From: Paulinella micropora
Taxonomy: Eukaryota > Cercozoa > Imbricatea > Euglyphida
DNA length: 55,949 nucleotides
Reading direction: 5' to 3'
Assembly: GCA_009731375.1 (NCBI GenBank)
Contig: BJOX01000291.1
Coordinates: 505,111 to 561,059, forward strand
The position numbers and the translations under genes are program-made. This document shows, one piece after another, positions 55,019 to 55,949 of this stretch. The notes below the pieces were generated by a model. It did no database searches. It was given only the letters and a program-made list of their open reading frames with translations, and was not told the origin of the DNA. The stretch's first letter is position 1. Each line of letters opens with the position of its first letter.

Positions 55019-55673
55019 TGATTTCACTAGTCATTAGCCCCTTACCTACTTTACCAATTCCTACCGCATCTGATTCTGGTTCGGTTTCTGCTTCAGTCAT
55101 ATTTGGTTGTGCATCTTCAGGCTCTTGTATAATAGGTTGTTCTTCTTTATTGACTTGTTCTTCTTTATTGTCTTGTTCTTCTTTATTGACTTGTTCTTCT
55201 TTATTGTCTTGTTCTTCTTTGTTCTCCTTGGCTTTATCTACTTCTTCTTTCTTTTTTGCTACCGCACCTTCTCTCCATAAATCAAATTCAACCCATGCTT
55301 GTTGTGAATTCAACACTTGGTCAGTTATAATAGGACTTTTGTATAGCCATTGTTTTAACATTTCAGAATAGTTTATTTTTCCGCCTCTTGATGGTTTTAT
55401 GTCAGGGATAACATGCCCAATAAATCTTAGTTTTTGGATAATCTTTTCATTAGTAGGTTGCACATTTCGCCGTTTCTTTCTAATAGTCTCAGCAAACATA
55501 CCATCAATTATTTTTTCCCGTTTTGTTTGTTTATGTTTCTCCTCTTCTTCCGCATCCTTTACAATAACTCCTCTCGTTTTCCTTGGCGGTCGTCCTTGTG
55601 GCGGTGGCGGTGGCGGTTTTATCATAGGCGGGGCTACTGGCGCCATCAATAAACCCTGTCTATAACTAAACAT
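54987..55673 (-). CDS. Proline-rich / KEEQ-repeat protein, possibly the protease N-terminus
   Basis: 228 codons. The N-terminus has a run of six prolines and a basic GRPPRKTR. Then come a Lys/Arg-rich helical region (about residues 40-75) and a folded-looking segment (YSEMLKQWLYKSPIITDQVL). Five tandem NKEEQ(D/V) repeats follow, then an acidic stretch. It ends with GIGKVGKGLMTSEINDIMKN, whose last part resembles the usual start of PLV proteases, and the protease frame follows immediately. It is either a separate virion/core protein overlapping the protease or its N-terminal extension. The start is the first Met; MAPVAPP nine codons later is an alternative. Confidence 0.5.
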   Translation of the reverse strand: MFSYRQGLLMAPVAPPMIKPPPPPPQGRPPRKTRGVIVKDAEEEEKHKQTKREKIIDGMFAETIRKKRRNVQPTNEKIIQKLRFIGHVIPDIKPSRGGKINYSEMLKQWLYKSPIITDQVLNSQQAWVEFDLWREGAVAKKKEEVDKAKENKEEQDNKEEQVNKEEQDNKEEQVNKEEQPIIQEPEDAQPNMTEAETEPESDAVGIGKVGKGLMTSEINDIMKNMDGI

Positions 55674-55949
55674 TCGACAATCTTGGGGGTATCCCTTTTT
55701 CCGAAATTTTCCATGAAGTATATGGACTTTTTTGAAAACGTGTGGAAATGAAAGGAAATCAATTCACTGATTGCAGAACATATAAAAATAATATTAAAAC
55801 ATGTTTTTATTAATTGTAATACACTTTAACTTCATCTTCAGAGGTGGGCAGGAACCGGTCCGACACGGTAATCTTTCTCCTTTTTCATAGTCCCGGCTAC
55901 TATGAATCTATGATGATAACAATGCCCAACATGCAGAATTTGCTTTTAA
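55674..55949. other. Sequence right of the protease gene, no gene seen
   Basis: 276 bp without a supported frame. The packaging ATPase often found near the protease is not present here. Whether the element ends or continues cannot be told. Confidence 0.4.

Larger units (their letters stand above)
44711..55949. mobile_element. Polinton-like virus (PLV)/Polinton-related element, partial
   Basis: This 11-kb segment carries a PLV-like set: protein-primed DNA polymerase, GIY-YIG nuclease, ExoX-C-like protein, putative spike, major capsid protein, penton and maturation protease. The left half is transcribed rightward and the right half leftward, converging near 50500. Coding density is high and composition is AT-rich, unlike the flanking satellites. 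The left limit is placed at the first copy of the shared palindromic module (44711). No terminal inverted repeat, integrase or packaging ATPase is visible; they may lie beyond the window or be lost. Several genes carry single frame changes, so the copy is either decaying or affected by sequencing errors. Confidence 0.85.

Noticed and set aside
44711-55949. Virophage in the strict sense
   Set aside because: A protein-primed polymerase with Polinton-type zinc fingers and this gene order fit PLV/Polinton better. No virophage-type helicase-primase was seen.

Overview
The window is a gappy, repeat-rich piece of a eukaryotic nuclear genome. I cannot name the species. Four things point to a eukaryote: long tetranucleotide arrays, a tRNA-derived SINE with a LINE partner, Copia and Gypsy LTR elements, and two different DNA-virus-derived segments. 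No intact ordinary host gene was recognised. A protist, alga or unicellular relative of animals would fit the two virus types best, but this is inference. Several N runs are edged by long G or C homopolymers. Two 10-N gaps have the same sequence on both sides, so gap-side sequence and single-base frameshifts need caution.

Layout. Bases 1-2400 hold unassigned sequence and a GATA array in which a short unique spacer recurs four times. Bases 2400-9300 are AT-rich and non-coding, with a foldback and two short tandem duplications. Bases 9975-13650 (minus strand) carry a decayed Ty3/Gypsy-like element. Bases 14640-19070 are a nest of CATA arrays, (TTA)n-tailed tRNA-SINE copies and a 5'-truncated LINE. 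Bases 19670-21230 are a 1.5-kb polypyrimidine tract. Bases 22311-29452 are a Ty1/Copia element with both LTRs and a 5-bp target duplication; its integrase core is absent. A foldback element (30602-30860) leads into a GC-rich block (30861-34481) that encodes a histone-fold protein, a four-helix membrane protein and an mRNA guanylyltransferase. This suggests a fragment of an endogenised large DNA virus, and identical 60-bp direct repeats flank it. Bases 34600-37430 are a series of satellites whose units each join a microsatellite to a fixed spacer. Bases 37430-39480 are non-coding, with stem-loops and TAC arrays. Bases 39480-43960 (minus strand) are a second LINE with ORF1, an AP-endonuclease and RT.

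The right 11 kb (about 44711 to the window end) is a polinton-like virus (PLV) or Polinton relative. The plus strand encodes a GIY-YIG nuclease, a protein-primed family B DNA polymerase, an ExoX-C-like protein and an unknown protein. The minus strand encodes a putative spike protein, the major capsid protein (split by one frame change), the penton/minor capsid protein and an adenain-like maturation protease. No packaging ATPase or integrase is seen before the window ends. A palindromic module, GATATTTT...AAAACATCG and its inverse, recurs at the gene boundaries and abuts stop or start codons. This is the most interesting unexplained signal in the window.
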